From assembly GCA_019873645.1 (NCBI GenBank), contig JAIOAX010000032.1, forward strand, positions 1-53,368: a stretch of 53,368 nucleotides of DNA. Reading direction: 5' to 3'. Origin of the DNA: Chloroflexota bacterium (GTDB lineage Bacteria; Chloroflexota; Anaerolineae; B4-G1; SLSP01). The translations under genes were made by a program, and so were the position numbers. Position 1 is the first letter of the stretch. Every line of letters starts with the position of its first letter. Positions 15,651-24,153 of this stretch are shown here, in pieces. The notes below the pieces were generated by a model, which did not search any database, was not told the origin of the DNA, and saw nothing but the letters and a program-made list of their open reading frames with translations.

Positions 15651-15935
15651 CTTTGCGCGATAGTCTGGAGCGTCTTGTAAGTCGGTCAGATAGTCATTGA
15701 GTTCTTCCAGGTAAGCGGTCAAATTTTCGGCGGTGACGCAGTCTTCCCAGGTCGGATGTTCGGGGATGTCGCCGTTGGCAATGCGGGCTTCCAGGTCCAG
15801 GTAAGTTTCGACGTTGTAGCGGGCCAGGATATCCAGCCGAGCTTGCAAGACCTGACGCTTTTTGTCGCGCAGAAAACTGATCAGAGCTTGCCGGAATAAG
15901 TCTGGTTCAGAGAGACCATATGATGGTATTGACAT
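15642..15935 (-). CDS. Unrecognised 97-aa protein convergent with leuB
   Basis: The helical, charged 97-residue protein has [32 protein letters not shown] and [18 protein letters not shown]. There are no cysteines, signal peptide or membrane segment. The ATG at 15935 overlaps the -35 box of the divergent RHH/MazF promoter, and no good Shine-Dalgarno precedes it. Its stop lies 9 bases inside leuB. Coding is supported by the acidic-basic alternation and lack of better frames, but not by any family I can name with confidence. It could be an accessory gene that travelled with the adjacent toxin-antitoxin pair. Confidence 0.55.
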   Translation of the reverse strand: MSIPSYGLSEPDLFRQALISFLRDKKRQVLQARLDILARYNVETYLDLEARIANGDIPEHPTWEDCVTAENLTAYLEELNDYLTDLQDAPDYRAKLS

Positions 15936-15982
15936 CGGTATTGAAAAAGTTTATACTGAAAGCAGTAAAGGAGGTATAAACT
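15929..15982 (+). promoter_or_regulatory. Promoter and perfect inverted-repeat operator of RHH/MazF
   Basis: TTGACA (15929-15934), 17 bp, TATACT (15952-15957). A perfect 9-bp inverted repeat AGTTTATAC (15948-15956) / GTATAAACT (15974-15982) overlaps both the -10 box and the Shine-Dalgarno GGAGG up to the ATG. Binding of the antitoxin here would block transcription, and the RNA form would hide the ribosome site. Confidence 0.75.
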
Positions 15983-16234
15983 ATGACCGTGAAGACGGCT
16001 ATTTCTTTAGAAAACTCGCTTTTTGAGAAGGTGGAAGACCTGGCACGGGAGTTGAAGATTTCCCGGAGTCATCTTTTTACATTGGCGGTGCAGCAGTTTA
16101 TTGAGTCTTACGAGAATCAGCGGTTGCTTGAGAAGATCAACGCTGTGTATGCTGATGGCCCTGATCCAGAAGCAGTTACCTGGCGTCAGAGAACGCGCGG
16201 CCAGCATCGGCAATTGGTAGAAGGGCAATGGTAA
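15983..16234 (+). CDS. Ribbon-helix-helix antitoxin of a MazF pair
   Basis: The 83-residue protein has an N-terminal RHH/CopG fold: KTAISLENSLFEKVEDLARE, then LKISRSHLFTLAVQQFIESYEN. The C-terminal tail is disordered and would bind the toxin (YADGPDPEAVTWRQRTRGQHRQLVEGQW). The ATG follows GGAGG within the operator. It neutralises the downstream MazF and represses its own promoter. The gene overlaps mazF by 7 bases. Confidence 0.88.
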   Translation: MTVKTAISLENSLFEKVEDLARELKISRSHLFTLAVQQFIESYENQRLLEKINAVYADGPDPEAVTWRQRTRGQHRQLVEGQW

Positions 16235-16587
16235 TTGAGCAAGGCGATGTCTTTTGGCTTGACCTGGGCGATCCGACAGGCTCAGGACCGGCGTACTGGC
16301 ATCCCCATGTGGTGGTGCAAAATAACCTGTTTAATCGAAGTCGTATCAACACTGTGATTGTGTGTGTGATCACTTCAAATCTCAAACTGGCTGATGCCCC
16401 AGGCAATGTGTTGTTAACAAAGGGCGAAGCGAATTTGCCTAAGCCGAGCGTGGTGAATGTCTCACAATTGTTCACCGTGGACAAAAGTGAACTGGTTGAG
16501 AAGATCGGAACCCTGTCGCCGGCGCGCGTGCGCCAGATTCTTGAGGGGGTCCGCTTGTTTCTTCAACCGCGCGATGTGAGAGAATGA
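16228..16587 (+). CDS. MazF/PemK family mRNA interferase
   Basis: The 119-residue endoribonuclease toxin begins IEQGDVFWLDLGDPTGSGPAYWHPHVVVQNNLFN, the MazF/PemK start with the RNA-binding loop. It continues TVIVCVITSNLKLADAPGNV, ANLPKPSVVNVSQLFTVDKSEL, and ends in RVRQILEGVRLFL. The conserved Arg/Pro of the usual RPxxV motif is replaced by HPHVV, and the Ser/Thr in VITSN is kept. It cleaves single-stranded RNA at short motifs when free of antitoxin. It is co-transcribed with the RHH gene. Confidence 0.9.
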   Translation: MVIEQGDVFWLDLGDPTGSGPAYWHPHVVVQNNLFNRSRINTVIVCVITSNLKLADAPGNVLLTKGEANLPKPSVVNVSQLFTVDKSELVEKIGTLSPARVRQILEGVRLFLQPRDVRE

Positions 16588-16623
16588 GCACTCAAGTTTG
16601 CATGTCGCAACAGAAGGTGCGTA

Positions 16624-17186
16624 ATGCCGAATCCTTTTCCGGGTATGAATCCCTGGCTGGAAAATCCAGCACTGTGGACTGATGTGCACTTCCGACTCAT
16701 CGCAACGTTAGCGCGTTACCTGAGTCCACTGGTCAGCCCGTGTTATTTTGTGGCAGTCGAATCGCAGGCTTACATCATAAACGGCCTGGGGCGGGTCGCC
16801 AGAAATACGAACGCAAGCGATTGGAAATTCTTGGCACGTACACACATCTGGTCGAGATTGACTTGTTGCGCGCGTGGCCGCCAATGCCGGTCATCGGCGC
16901 TGCCATAATGAGCGATTACCGCATTTTGGTGCGGCGTGGAACGCAAGGGAATCAGGCAACTTTGTATCCCTTCAATGTGCGGGATGCTATTCCTACTTTC
17001 ACATTGCCTTTGCAGGCGGGTGAGGTTGAGCCAGTGATTGATTTGAAGCTGTTGCTCGATCAAGTTTATGCAGAAGCGCGTTACGATTTGCGTATCCGTT
17101 ACGATCACCCGCCCGTACCGCCGCTGTCGGAAGCAGACATGCAGTGGGCTGAAGAAGTCATAAAAGGCACCCTTGTCAGGGTTTAG
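16624..17186 (+). pseudogene. DUF4058 protein, frameshifted and internally deleted
   Basis: The first frame (16624 on) encodes MPNPFPGMNPWLENPALWTD and LARYLSPLVSPCYFVAVESQAYI, the start of DUF4058 proteins. From about 16785 the homology continues in another frame: KRPGAGRQKYERKRLEIL, THLVEIDLLRAWPPMPV, DYRILVRRG, LYPFNVRDAIPTFTLPL, VIDLKLLLDQVYAEARYDLRI, PPVPPLSEADMQWAEEVI. The middle portion (about 80-100 residues in the full ~250-residue family) is missing at the frame change. It is therefore a pseudogene created by an internal deletion. The family function is unknown. Confidence 0.8.
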
Positions 17187-17248
17187 ACGAATCAGATTTG
17201 TCCATCTCCGCAAAGATAGAGAAAAGATAGAGAATCGAGGAGGAAAGG

Positions 17249-18904
17249 ATGCGCAGTGATAGTGCTAAAAGTGGATTCGAGCGCGCCCCGCATCGCAGTT
17301 TGTTCTATGCGATGGGGCTGACGCCAGAGGAATTGGAACGCCCGATTATCGGGATCGTCAATTCCTTCAACGAGATTGTGCCGGGACACGTGCACTTGAA
17401 CAAAATCGCCGAAGCGGTGAAGGCCGGGGTGCGCATGGCCGGCGGGACGCCGTTGGAGTTCAACGTCATCGGCGTGTGCGATGGGATTGCGATGGGCCAT
17501 ATCGGGATGAACTACTCGTTGCCCACCCGCGAGCTGATCGCCGATTCGGTGGAGTCTATGGTGGAGGGTCATGCCTTCGATGCTTTGGTCTTCATCCCCA
17601 ACTGTGACAAGATTATCCCCGGCATGTTGATGGCCGCCGGACGGCTGAACATCCCGGCGATCTTCGTCAGCGGCGGGCCGATGCTGGCCGGACGCTATGC
17701 CGGGCAAGACATTGACCTCAAGACACTCTTCGAGGCGGTGGGGCAGTACAAGGCCGGCAAACTGAGCGACGCCGAGTTGTGCGATTTGGAGATGGCGGCC
17801 TGTCCTGGCTGCGGTTCCTGCGCTGGCATGTTCACGGCGAACACGATGAATTGCCTCACCGAGGCGCTCGGTATGGGACTGCCCGGCAACGGCACCATCC
17901 CGGCGGTCAGCGCGGCGCGTTTGCGCCTGGCGAAGCAAGCCGGCATGCAGATTATGGCCCTTTTGAAAGCCAATCTCTGCCCGCGCGACATTATGACCCC
18001 GGCGGCCTTTGAGAATGCAATTGCGGTGGACATGGCTCTCGGCGGTTCGACGAACACGGTGCTGCATCTGCCCGCGATTGCCAACGACGCGGGCGTGAAG
18101 CTGTCGCTGGACACCTTCGACGCGATCAGCCGCCGCACGCCGTACCTCATCAAACTTAGCCCGACGGGGCCGCATCACATTCAGGATTTGGACGAGGCCG
18201 GCGGCATCCCGGCGGTGATGGCGGAACTGCGCGGCAAGGGCGTCTTACACACCGATATACCGACCGTGACCGGCAAAACGGTAGGCGAAAATCTCGCTAC
18301 GGCGCGGCGGCGCACGGACGTTTTGCGCCCGGCCGATGATCCGTATAGCCCGGAAGGCGGCATCGCCATCCTGCGCGGCAACCTTGCGCCCGACGGGGCG
18401 GTGGTCAAGGCGGCAGCGGTCAGCGCGGAAATGCGGCATCACCGTGGCCCGGCGCGCGTCTTCGACGGCGAAGAGGCCGCGATGGCAGCGATCCTCGGCG
18501 GCGCGATCAAGCCCGGCGACGTGCTGGTCATCCGTTATGAGGGACCGCGCGGGGGCCCCGGCATGCGCGAGATGCTCATGCCCACGTCGGCGCTTTCGGG
18601 CATGGGGCTGGATGCGACTGTGGCGCTCATCACCGATGGGCGTTTCTCCGGCGCGACGCGCGGCGCGGCTCTGGGACACGTCTCACCGGAGGCGGCGAGC
18701 GGCGGCCTCATCGGGCTGGTGCAGGAGGGCGATGAAATCGAGATTGACATCCCCAACCGCACCCTGACCCTGCATGTCCCCGATGCCGAAATCGCCCGGC
18801 GGCGCGCCCACTGGACACCCAATCCGCCCAAAATCCGGCATGGCTGGTTGGCCCGCTATGCGCGGATGGTCACGTCGGCGAGTGAGGGGGCGGTTCTGAG
18901 GTAG
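17249..18904 (+). CDS. ilvD: Dihydroxy-acid dehydratase
   Basis: Dehydrates dihydroxyisovalerate and dihydroxymethylvalerate to the 2-oxo acids of Val/Leu and Ile. The 551-residue Fe-S enzyme has [57 protein letters not shown], the cysteine motif [32 protein letters not shown], and the C-terminal [15 protein letters not shown] with [22 protein letters not shown]. The N-terminal VPGHVHL lacks the Cys found in TPCN-type enzymes with an oxygen-stable [2Fe-2S] cluster, so an E. coli-like oxygen-sensitive cluster is possible. The ribosome binding site GAGGAGGAAAGG supports the start. The stop TAG lies in the first unit of a heptamer repeat. Confidence 0.96.
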   Translation: MRSDSAKSGFERAPHRSLFYAMGLTPEELERPIIGIVNSFNEIVPGHVHLNKIAEAVKAGVRMAGGTPLEFNVIGVCDGIAMGHIGMNYSLPTRELIADSVESMVEGHAFDALVFIPNCDKIIPGMLMAAGRLNIPAIFVSGGPMLAGRYAGQDIDLKTLFEAVGQYKAGKLSDAELCDLEMAACPGCGSCAGMFTANTMNCLTEALGMGLPGNGTIPAVSAARLRLAKQAGMQIMALLKANLCPRDIMTPAAFENAIAVDMALGGSTNTVLHLPAIANDAGVKLSLDTFDAISRRTPYLIKLSPTGPHHIQDLDEAGGIPAVMAELRGKGVLHTDIPTVTGKTVGENLATARRRTDVLRPADDPYSPEGGIAILRGNLAPDGAVVKAAAVSAEMRHHRGPARVFDGEEAAMAAILGGAIKPGDVLVIRYEGPRGGPGMREMLMPTSALSGMGLDATVALITDGRFSGATRGAALGHVSPEAASGGLIGLVQEGDEIEIDIPNRTLTLHVPDAEIARRRAHWTPNPPKIRHGWLARYARMVTSASEGAVLR

Positions 18905-18968
18905 ACGGTAGTCGGTAGACAGTAGACAGGAGAGTTTCCCCGTCTACTGTCTGCTGTCTACCATCTAC
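18901..18968. repeat. GTAGACA heptamer repeat with inverted arms (ilvD-ilvE)
   Basis: Left arm: GTAGACG, GTAGTCG, GTAGACA, GTAGACA (18901-18928). Right arm: GTCTACT, GTCTGCT, GTCTACC, ATCTAC-type units (18941-18968). The ilvD stop is inside the first unit. Same family and layout as the ilvC-leuA element. Confidence 0.9.
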
Positions 18969-19000
18969 TAAATCTAATAAGGGAGAGGAGAAGAGCAGAA

Positions 19001-19927
19001 ATGGCATTCAACAAAACGGAGTATATCTGGCACAACGGCAAACTGGTTCCCTGGAATCAGGCCACCGTCCACGTGACGACGCACGCGCTGCATTACGGCT
19101 CAAGCGTCTTTGAAGGCATTCGCGCCTACGAGATCAAGGGGCAGCCGCATATTTTCTGTCTGGATGCCCATATCAAGCGGCTGTTCAATTCGTGTAAGGT
19201 ATATCGTATGGAGATCGGCTACACGCCGGAAGAGATCAAGCAGGCGATTTGCGACACGATTCGAGCCAATCAAATCAAGTCATGTTACATTCGCCCGCTG
19301 GTCTTCCGGGGGTCTGACGGTTTTAACCTTGACCCGCGCAAGTATCCGGTAGAAGTCAGCATCATCACCATTGGCTGGGGACGCTATCTGGGGCCGGAGG
19401 CGATTGAACAGGGTGTGGATGTGGGCGTTAGCTCATGGCGACGGATGGCGCCCGGTACCTTTCCGGCAGTTGCCAAGATCGGCGGACAGTATATCAACTC
19501 GCAGTTTATTGCGATGGAAGCCGCCGATCACGGCTACGCGGAAGGCATTGCCCTGGACATCAACAACTTTGTGAGCGAGGGCAGCGGCGAGAACATCTTT
19601 GTCATCCGTGACGGCGTCATTTACACGCCACCGCTCTACGCCTCGATCCTGCAAGGCGTGACGCGCGCATGTACCATCGCCCTGGCGCAGGATTTGGGGT
19701 ACGTTGTGAAAGAGGAAATGCTGCCCCGCGAAATGCTGTACATGGCCGACGAAGTCTTCTTCACCGGTACGGCAGCCGAGATTACGCCGATTCGCTCGAT
19801 TGACCATGTCACCATCGGCAACGGCAAGCGCGGCCCGATTACGGAGCGCATCCAGGCGGCTTTCTTCGGCATCCTGAGCGGTGAAATGCAAGATCGTTAC
19901 GGTTGGTTGACACCCGTGGCACTGTAG
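19001..19927 (+). CDS. ilvE: Branched-chain amino acid aminotransferase
   Basis: PLP enzyme (fold type IV) that transaminates the three branched-chain 2-oxo acids with glutamate as donor. The 308 residues begin NKTEYIWHNGKLVPWNQATVHVTTHALHYGSSVFEGIRAY, the family N-terminus with the substrate-loop Arg. The PLP lysine is in VAKIGGQYINSQFIAMEAADHGYAEGIALD, followed by FVSEGSGENIFVIRDGVI and the phosphate-binding VFFTGTAAEITPIRSID. The ribosome binding site is GGAGAGGAGA. It follows ilvD after a heptamer repeat and precedes gdhA, which regenerates glutamate. Confidence 0.96.
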   Translation: MAFNKTEYIWHNGKLVPWNQATVHVTTHALHYGSSVFEGIRAYEIKGQPHIFCLDAHIKRLFNSCKVYRMEIGYTPEEIKQAICDTIRANQIKSCYIRPLVFRGSDGFNLDPRKYPVEVSIITIGWGRYLGPEAIEQGVDVGVSSWRRMAPGTFPAVAKIGGQYINSQFIAMEAADHGYAEGIALDINNFVSEGSGENIFVIRDGVIYTPPLYASILQGVTRACTIALAQDLGYVVKEEMLPREMLYMADEVFFTGTAAEITPIRSIDHVTIGNGKRGPITERIQAAFFGILSGEMQDRYGWLTPVAL

Positions 19928-19933
19928 TATAAT
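19907..19933 (+). promoter_or_regulatory. Possible promoter of gdhA
   Basis: TTGACA (19907-19912) and TATAAT (19928-19933) lie across the end of ilvE with a 15-bp spacer. Both boxes are consensus but the spacing is short, so strength is uncertain. Confidence 0.4.
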
Positions 19934-19999
19934 AAAAGGTTAAATCCGACGAGGGGGCTTGCCGGGTTAAGCTGATTCCACATTGAGAGAGGAGAGGAG

Positions 20000-21253
20000 A
20001 TGTCCACAGAGGAGTTAAACCCATTTGTTATGGCGCAGAGGCAACTGGACATGGCGGCGGAGATTATCCAGCTAGAGCCGGCCGTCCATGAGTTGCTGCG
20101 CTGGCCCGTGCGCGAGTTGCACGTTACGTTGCCGGTGAAGATGGATGACGGTTCCACCGAGATTTTCCATGGCTTCCGGGTGCAATACAACGACTCACGC
20201 GGCCCGACCAAGGGCGGCTTGCGCTTTCATCCCCACGAAACTATTGACACGGTACGGGCGTTGGCGGCATGGATGACATGGAAGACCGCCGTGATGGACC
20301 TGCCTTTGGGCGGGGGGAAGGGCGGCATTATCTGCAATCCCAAGGCTATGTCGCCGGCCGAGTTGGAACGCCTGAGCCGCGCGTACATCCGGCAGGTGGG
20401 ACGCATCCTTGGCGAGGATATGGATATTCCTGCGCCCGATGTTTACACGACGCCGCAGATTATGGCGTGGATGATGGACGAATACTCGGTGATGCGCGGG
20501 TACAACGTCCCCGGCATGATTACCGGCAAACCATTGCCGTTGGGCGGCTCTGCCGGGCGCGGCGACGCGACGGCGCGTGGCGGCATGTACTGCATCCGCG
20601 AGGCGGCGAAGAAGCTGGGGCTGAATCTGCAGGGCGCGACGATGGCGGTCCAGGGTTTCGGCAACGCTGGACAGTATGCGGCGCTGCTCGGCGAGTCGCT
20701 TTTGGGGATCAAGACGGTCGCCATTTCCGATTCGCAGGGCGGCGTCTACAACCCTCACGGATTGGATGCTCAAGCTGTCATCGCCCACAAGAACGATACC
20801 GGCTCGGTGGTCAACTTCCCCGGCGCGGACAACATCAGCAATGCAGAATTGCTGGAATTGAAAGTGGACATCCTGACGCCGGCGGCTTTGGAAAACCAGA
20901 TCACCGGCGACAACGCCGACCGCATCAAAGCCAAGATCGTGGCAGAATTAGCCAACGGCCCCACGACGCTGGAAGCCGACAAAATCCTCTACGCGAACGG
21001 CAGCTACGTTCTGCCCGATTTCCTGTGCAACGCCGGCGGCGTGACCGTCTCGTATTTCGAGCAGGTGCAGAACGCCTACGGCTACTACTGGAAAGAAGCG
21101 CAGGTACACGAGCTGCTGGATGAGAAGATGACGGCAGCTTATCACGCGGTCGCCGAGGCGGCGGAAAAATATCACGTGGACAACCGTATGGCGGCTTACG
21201 TGGTTGCAGTCGGGCGCGTCGCCGAAGCCTGCAAGCTGCGCGGGTGGGTGTAG
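20000..21253 (+). CDS. gdhA: Glutamate dehydrogenase (Glu/Leu/Phe/Val family)
   Basis: Reversible oxidative deamination of glutamate to 2-oxoglutarate and ammonia; as part of this cluster it may supply the amino donor for IlvE. The 417 residues fit the hexameric ~420-residue class. Motifs are [18 protein letters not shown] and [19 protein letters not shown], carrying the substrate and catalytic lysines, [18 protein letters not shown], and the nucleotide-binding [17 protein letters not shown] (GxGxxG). [20 protein letters not shown] is the family C-terminal signature. Leucine dehydrogenase is shorter and has a different pattern, so glutamate is the likelier substrate. Coenzyme preference is not clear. 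A GAGAGGAGAGGAG ribosome binding site supports the start. Confidence 0.93.
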   Translation: MSTEELNPFVMAQRQLDMAAEIIQLEPAVHELLRWPVRELHVTLPVKMDDGSTEIFHGFRVQYNDSRGPTKGGLRFHPHETIDTVRALAAWMTWKTAVMDLPLGGGKGGIICNPKAMSPAELERLSRAYIRQVGRILGEDMDIPAPDVYTTPQIMAWMMDEYSVMRGYNVPGMITGKPLPLGGSAGRGDATARGGMYCIREAAKKLGLNLQGATMAVQGFGNAGQYAALLGESLLGIKTVAISDSQGGVYNPHGLDAQAVIAHKNDTGSVVNFPGADNISNAELLELKVDILTPAALENQITGDNADRIKAKIVAELANGPTTLEADKILYANGSYVLPDFLCNAGGVTVSYFEQVQNAYGYYWKEAQVHELLDEKMTAAYHAVAEAAEKYHVDNRMAAYVVAVGRVAEACKLRGWV

Positions 21254-21257
21254 GGCG

Positions 21258-21306
21258 GTAGACGCTAGACAGTAGACCATAGACCGTAAACAGTAGACGG
21301 GAGATA
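21258..21306. repeat. GTAGACA heptamer array after gdhA
   Basis: Seven in-phase units: GTAGACG, CTAGACA, GTAGACC, ATAGACC, GTAAACA, GTAGACG, GGAGATA, starting 5 bases after the gdhA stop and leading straight into a terminator. Confidence 0.85.
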
Positions 21307-21310
21307 GGAG

Positions 21311-21343
21311 ACCGGGCCTGGGGGTGCAGGCCCGGTGTTTTTT
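21311..21343 (+). terminator. Rho-independent terminator of gdhA
   Basis: A perfect 10-bp stem ACCGGGCCTG / CAGGCCCGGT with a GGGGTG loop, followed by GTTTTTT. It lies between convergent genes, and ends the biosynthetic block. Confidence 0.9.
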
Positions 21344-21368
21344 GTAGGTGTATATTGTGTGTACAGGA

Positions 21369-23702
21369 TTACGCTTTCAGGTAGCCGACGGCGCGTTCCT
21401 GTTCGTCGTTCATCACGATTTCGAGATAGCGTCCTTTGCTGAACGCCGGTACGTCTACAACGCGGATGTACGGCGCGTAGGTCGCCGCATCGGGCAACAG
21501 CTCTCCGAGTAGATTGGGCGCGCTGTTGATAAATGTGGTGTTGAGCATGGCCCCGGGGCCGGGCGCAATCGGCAAGGGGAAAATACCGGTCTCGATCAAG
21601 TCCTGGAAGAAATGGGTCCCGTAGGACGGTTCGGCCGTGCTCCCTTCGCGGTAGAGCGGCACCTCCACCAGAACTTTGGTGTTGAAGATGTCGGCGTACG
21701 TGACCTTGACGCCCAGGTCTACATCGGAGCTGCCCCAACGCCCCGGCCCGATGAGGATGAAATTTTCCCCTTCCAGCCGCTTGTTCAAGCGTCCGATGAT
21801 GCGGGCGATCTCAAATTTAGTTTCGTAGTTCGGAGCCTCGTTATATTGTTTGGGATCTACGTAGATAATGTAACGGATTTTGGAGACGACTCCCTGTGGC
21901 ACCAGCTTGCTGGCCTTGAGGATCAATTGCGATTCGGGGATGGAATCGGGGATTTCGATGTTCTTGACCTGTTTCTGGCTAACCAGGGGGCGGCACTGTA
22001 ACAGGTGTACGGTATAGTCGGCGTGCGGATATTTGGGCCGGATGTCTACGGTGAACTCGATATCCACCGGCCATTGGAGATAGCGTTCGAGCTTCTTGAG
22101 GATCGCCTGCATCAGCGCGACGAAGTGCCGGTCGCCGGTGAGTTGCTCGAAAGTCAACACAAGGTCGCGCGCGTCTGTGGCATCCAGCCGTGAAATGATG
22201 GGTGCCAGATAGTCGCCTTTGTCCAGCGAAGCCAGATAACGCAGTGCAGGATAGTCATCCCCGATCACATCGCGTACCGGCAGGGTCACGCGCGCATTGG
22301 CCTCAATGTCCACCACATCAATGAAATGTTGTGAGTATTTGCGCGTTTCGCGCACCCCCACGTAAGGGCGCAATTGAGGATGGCTCAGCGCGACGATGCG
22401 TGGATAATCATTTGCCACCCGCTCCACGGCGCGCGTGCCGAAGCCGCAGACCAGCCGCAAGAAACCGTCCTCGCGGCGGATTTTGGGATTCCAGCGGAAA
22501 GGATTGCGGCTATAGCCCACGCCGGCCACGGTGGGGAAGAAATACTTGTGGTAGCGCATCCCCTCGACTTTTTGGATGAGCACTGCCATGCGTTCATCGT
22601 AGTCCACCAACCCCATCCGCTGGCGATAGAGCAGCGCATCAGGGCTGAGCGTGCTGGCGTAGACGCGCGCCACGGCGTTGAGCAAGGCCGAGAGGTTCTC
22701 CTGAGCGGTGCCCTGGTTGGGGCAGAAGACACTCTCGTATTTCCCCGCGAGCGCCGCCCCAAAATGGACTTCCAGCAGGCTGGACGAACGCACGATCAGT
22801 GGGGTGTTGCCCACCCGCTCCAGGATACGCTCCAGGCTGTAGATGATTTCACCGGGGAAACGTCCTTCGATGTAGGCACGGCGGATGTGCGGATAATCGG
22901 CTTCGATTTCCTCGCGGGGGCGGTATTTCTGGTTCATATAGCGTGTGAAGCCGTTGATGAGCTGGAAATCGTAGAAGACATCCGCGCCGATGAAATAGGA
23001 ATCGGGGATTTGGACGTATTGCCGTAACTCAAGGGTATCTTCAGGATCGGCTTTTTCCAGAATTTTCTGCGCCAATAGCATGCCGGCGGCCTTGCCGCCG
23101 ATTTTGCCGCGTCCGATACAGCGGCGGCGAATATCAATCAGGTCGCGGATAGTGAACAGTTCTTTGGCGACGCCGACGAATTCCAGTTGATCGCTGAGCA
23201 TCCCTTTGATGAGCACCACGACAATCTCGCGCAGGTGATGCTGTACTGCGGCGCGTTTCTCAGGCGCCAGGGCTTCATACTCTTGTCCCTGACTGAAGAG
23301 CAAATCCCACGAAGCCAGCTCCGGGTTGAAGGTCAGCGCCAGATCGTGATCCTGCGGGGCGGCGCGACTGGCAAGCACAGATTGAATGATTTCCTCAAGC
23401 CGGTCAGTGGGCATGTTGTAGGCGAAGTAGAAGTCGGTGAGCTGATCGCGCACCACGGCCAGGCGTTCGTTCCAGACGTGCTCCGGTTCTTGCCCAAACG
23501 GATCGTGCAGCCCTTCGCGGTACTGCGAGAGGATGGCCTTCTGGCGCACTTCGGCCTCGAATTCCTTCAGTGTGATGATGCCTTTGGAAAACAATTCCTG
23601 ACGCATGCGGTCCCGAATCTTACGCGCCAGGATGGGATATTGCGCCAGTTTCAGTTGGATGCCGTAGACCCGACCGGGAAAATCTATTTCGTGTTCGATC
23701 AC
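21369..23702 (-). CDS. PEP/pyruvate-binding (PPDK N-terminal domain) protein
   Basis: The 777-residue cytoplasmic protein has the ATP-grasp-like nucleotide-binding domain of PEP synthase / pyruvate phosphate dikinase in its middle: IGGKAAGMLLAQKIL, PDSYFIGADVFYDF, TPLIVRSSSLLEVHFGAALAGKYESVFCPN, MAVLIQKVEGM and FFPTVAGVGYSRNPF. The swivelling phospho-His domain and the PEP barrel of the full enzymes are not seen. The N-terminal ~170 residues are helical, and the C-terminal part (ENFILIGPGRWGSSDVDLGVKVTYADI) is shared by a group of uncharacterised proteins. It may transfer phosphate from ATP to a protein or sugar rather than make PEP. It starts with GTG, preceded by GGAG. It is convergent with gdhA. 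Confidence 0.75.
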   Translation of the reverse strand: MIEHEIDFPGRVYGIQLKLAQYPILARKIRDRMRQELFSKGIITLKEFEAEVRQKAILSQYREGLHDPFGQEPEHVWNERLAVVRDQLTDFYFAYNMPTDRLEEIIQSVLASRAAPQDHDLALTFNPELASWDLLFSQGQEYEALAPEKRAAVQHHLREIVVVLIKGMLSDQLEFVGVAKELFTIRDLIDIRRRCIGRGKIGGKAAGMLLAQKILEKADPEDTLELRQYVQIPDSYFIGADVFYDFQLINGFTRYMNQKYRPREEIEADYPHIRRAYIEGRFPGEIIYSLERILERVGNTPLIVRSSSLLEVHFGAALAGKYESVFCPNQGTAQENLSALLNAVARVYASTLSPDALLYRQRMGLVDYDERMAVLIQKVEGMRYHKYFFPTVAGVGYSRNPFRWNPKIRREDGFLRLVCGFGTRAVERVANDYPRIVALSHPQLRPYVGVRETRKYSQHFIDVVDIEANARVTLPVRDVIGDDYPALRYLASLDKGDYLAPIISRLDATDARDLVLTFEQLTGDRHFVALMQAILKKLERYLQWPVDIEFTVDIRPKYPHADYTVHLLQCRPLVSQKQVKNIEIPDSIPESQLILKASKLVPQGVVSKIRYIIYVDPKQYNEAPNYETKFEIARIIGRLNKRLEGENFILIGPGRWGSSDVDLGVKVTYADIFNTKVLVEVPLYREGSTAEPSYGTHFFQDLIETGIFPLPIAPGPGAMLNTTFINSAPNLLGELLPDAATYAPYIRVVDVPAFSKGRYLEIVMNDEQERAVGYLKA

Positions 23703-23735
23703 CGCCGTGCTCCGTATATTGGGTAAGATGGGGTA

Positions 23736-23763
23736 AGTATACCGTCATTTTCGGCGTAGTCTA
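23736..23763 (-). promoter_or_regulatory. Candidate promoter for the PEP-binding protein gene
   Basis: Read on the minus strand: TAGACT (-35, 23763-23758), 16 bp, TATACT (-10, 23741-23736), about 35 bases before the GTG start. The -35 box is only a partial match. Confidence 0.45.
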
Positions 23764-23845
23764 GTACCGCGTCCTGCTTCTTGGGTGCATTTCAACTTGG
23801 GAGAAAAAGTCAGATAAACTTCTAAAATAGTGCGTTTGGATTGAT

Positions 23846-23985
23846 AGAGGGGGATTTGGGGCGGCGAAGCCGCCCCCAAATCCCCCCTTGAGAAATCCCC
23901 CGCTCTCCCCGCACCCGGGGAGAGCGGGGGCAGGGGGTGAGAGGGGAAAACTCAAAAAACCTGCCCCCGTTCTGAAATGCGTCCT
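23846..23985. repeat. Dispersed ~135-bp GC-rich repeat, copy 2
   Basis: Second copy of the element at 1364-1497, with the same hairpins (GGGGCGGCGAAGCCGCCCC and CCGCTCTCCCCGCACCCGGG region). It fills most of the 451-base gap between the PEP-binding gene and gltB; the rest of the gap holds the gltB promoter and leader. Confidence 0.85.
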
Positions 23986-23990
23986 GCCTC

Positions 23991-24018
23991 TTGCTTCTTT
24001 CACATTTCGAGGTACAAT
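23991..24018 (+). promoter_or_regulatory. Candidate promoter of gltB
   Basis: TTGCTT (23991-23996), 16 bp, TACAAT (24013-24018), directly after the dispersed repeat. The leader to the gltB start would be about 130 bases. Confidence 0.5.
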
Positions 24019-24040
24019 AGGTGTTGCCGCTAAAAACATC

Positions 24041-24062
24041 CGCTCCCTCTTATCAGGGAGCG
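24041..24062 (+). promoter_or_regulatory. Hairpin in the gltB 5' leader
   Basis: CGCTCCCT / AGGGAGCG with a 6-base loop (CTTATC), not followed by a T run. It would form near the 5' end of the gltB transcript. A stability or regulatory element is possible; I recognise no known riboswitch. Confidence 0.4.
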
Positions 24063-24153
24063 AATTGTTATTATACGGCAACCAGCCTTGTCGCTGCGAC
24101 TACCAGACTAACGATTATCACACTACCAGACTATTTCCACAGGAGGGGGGCCT

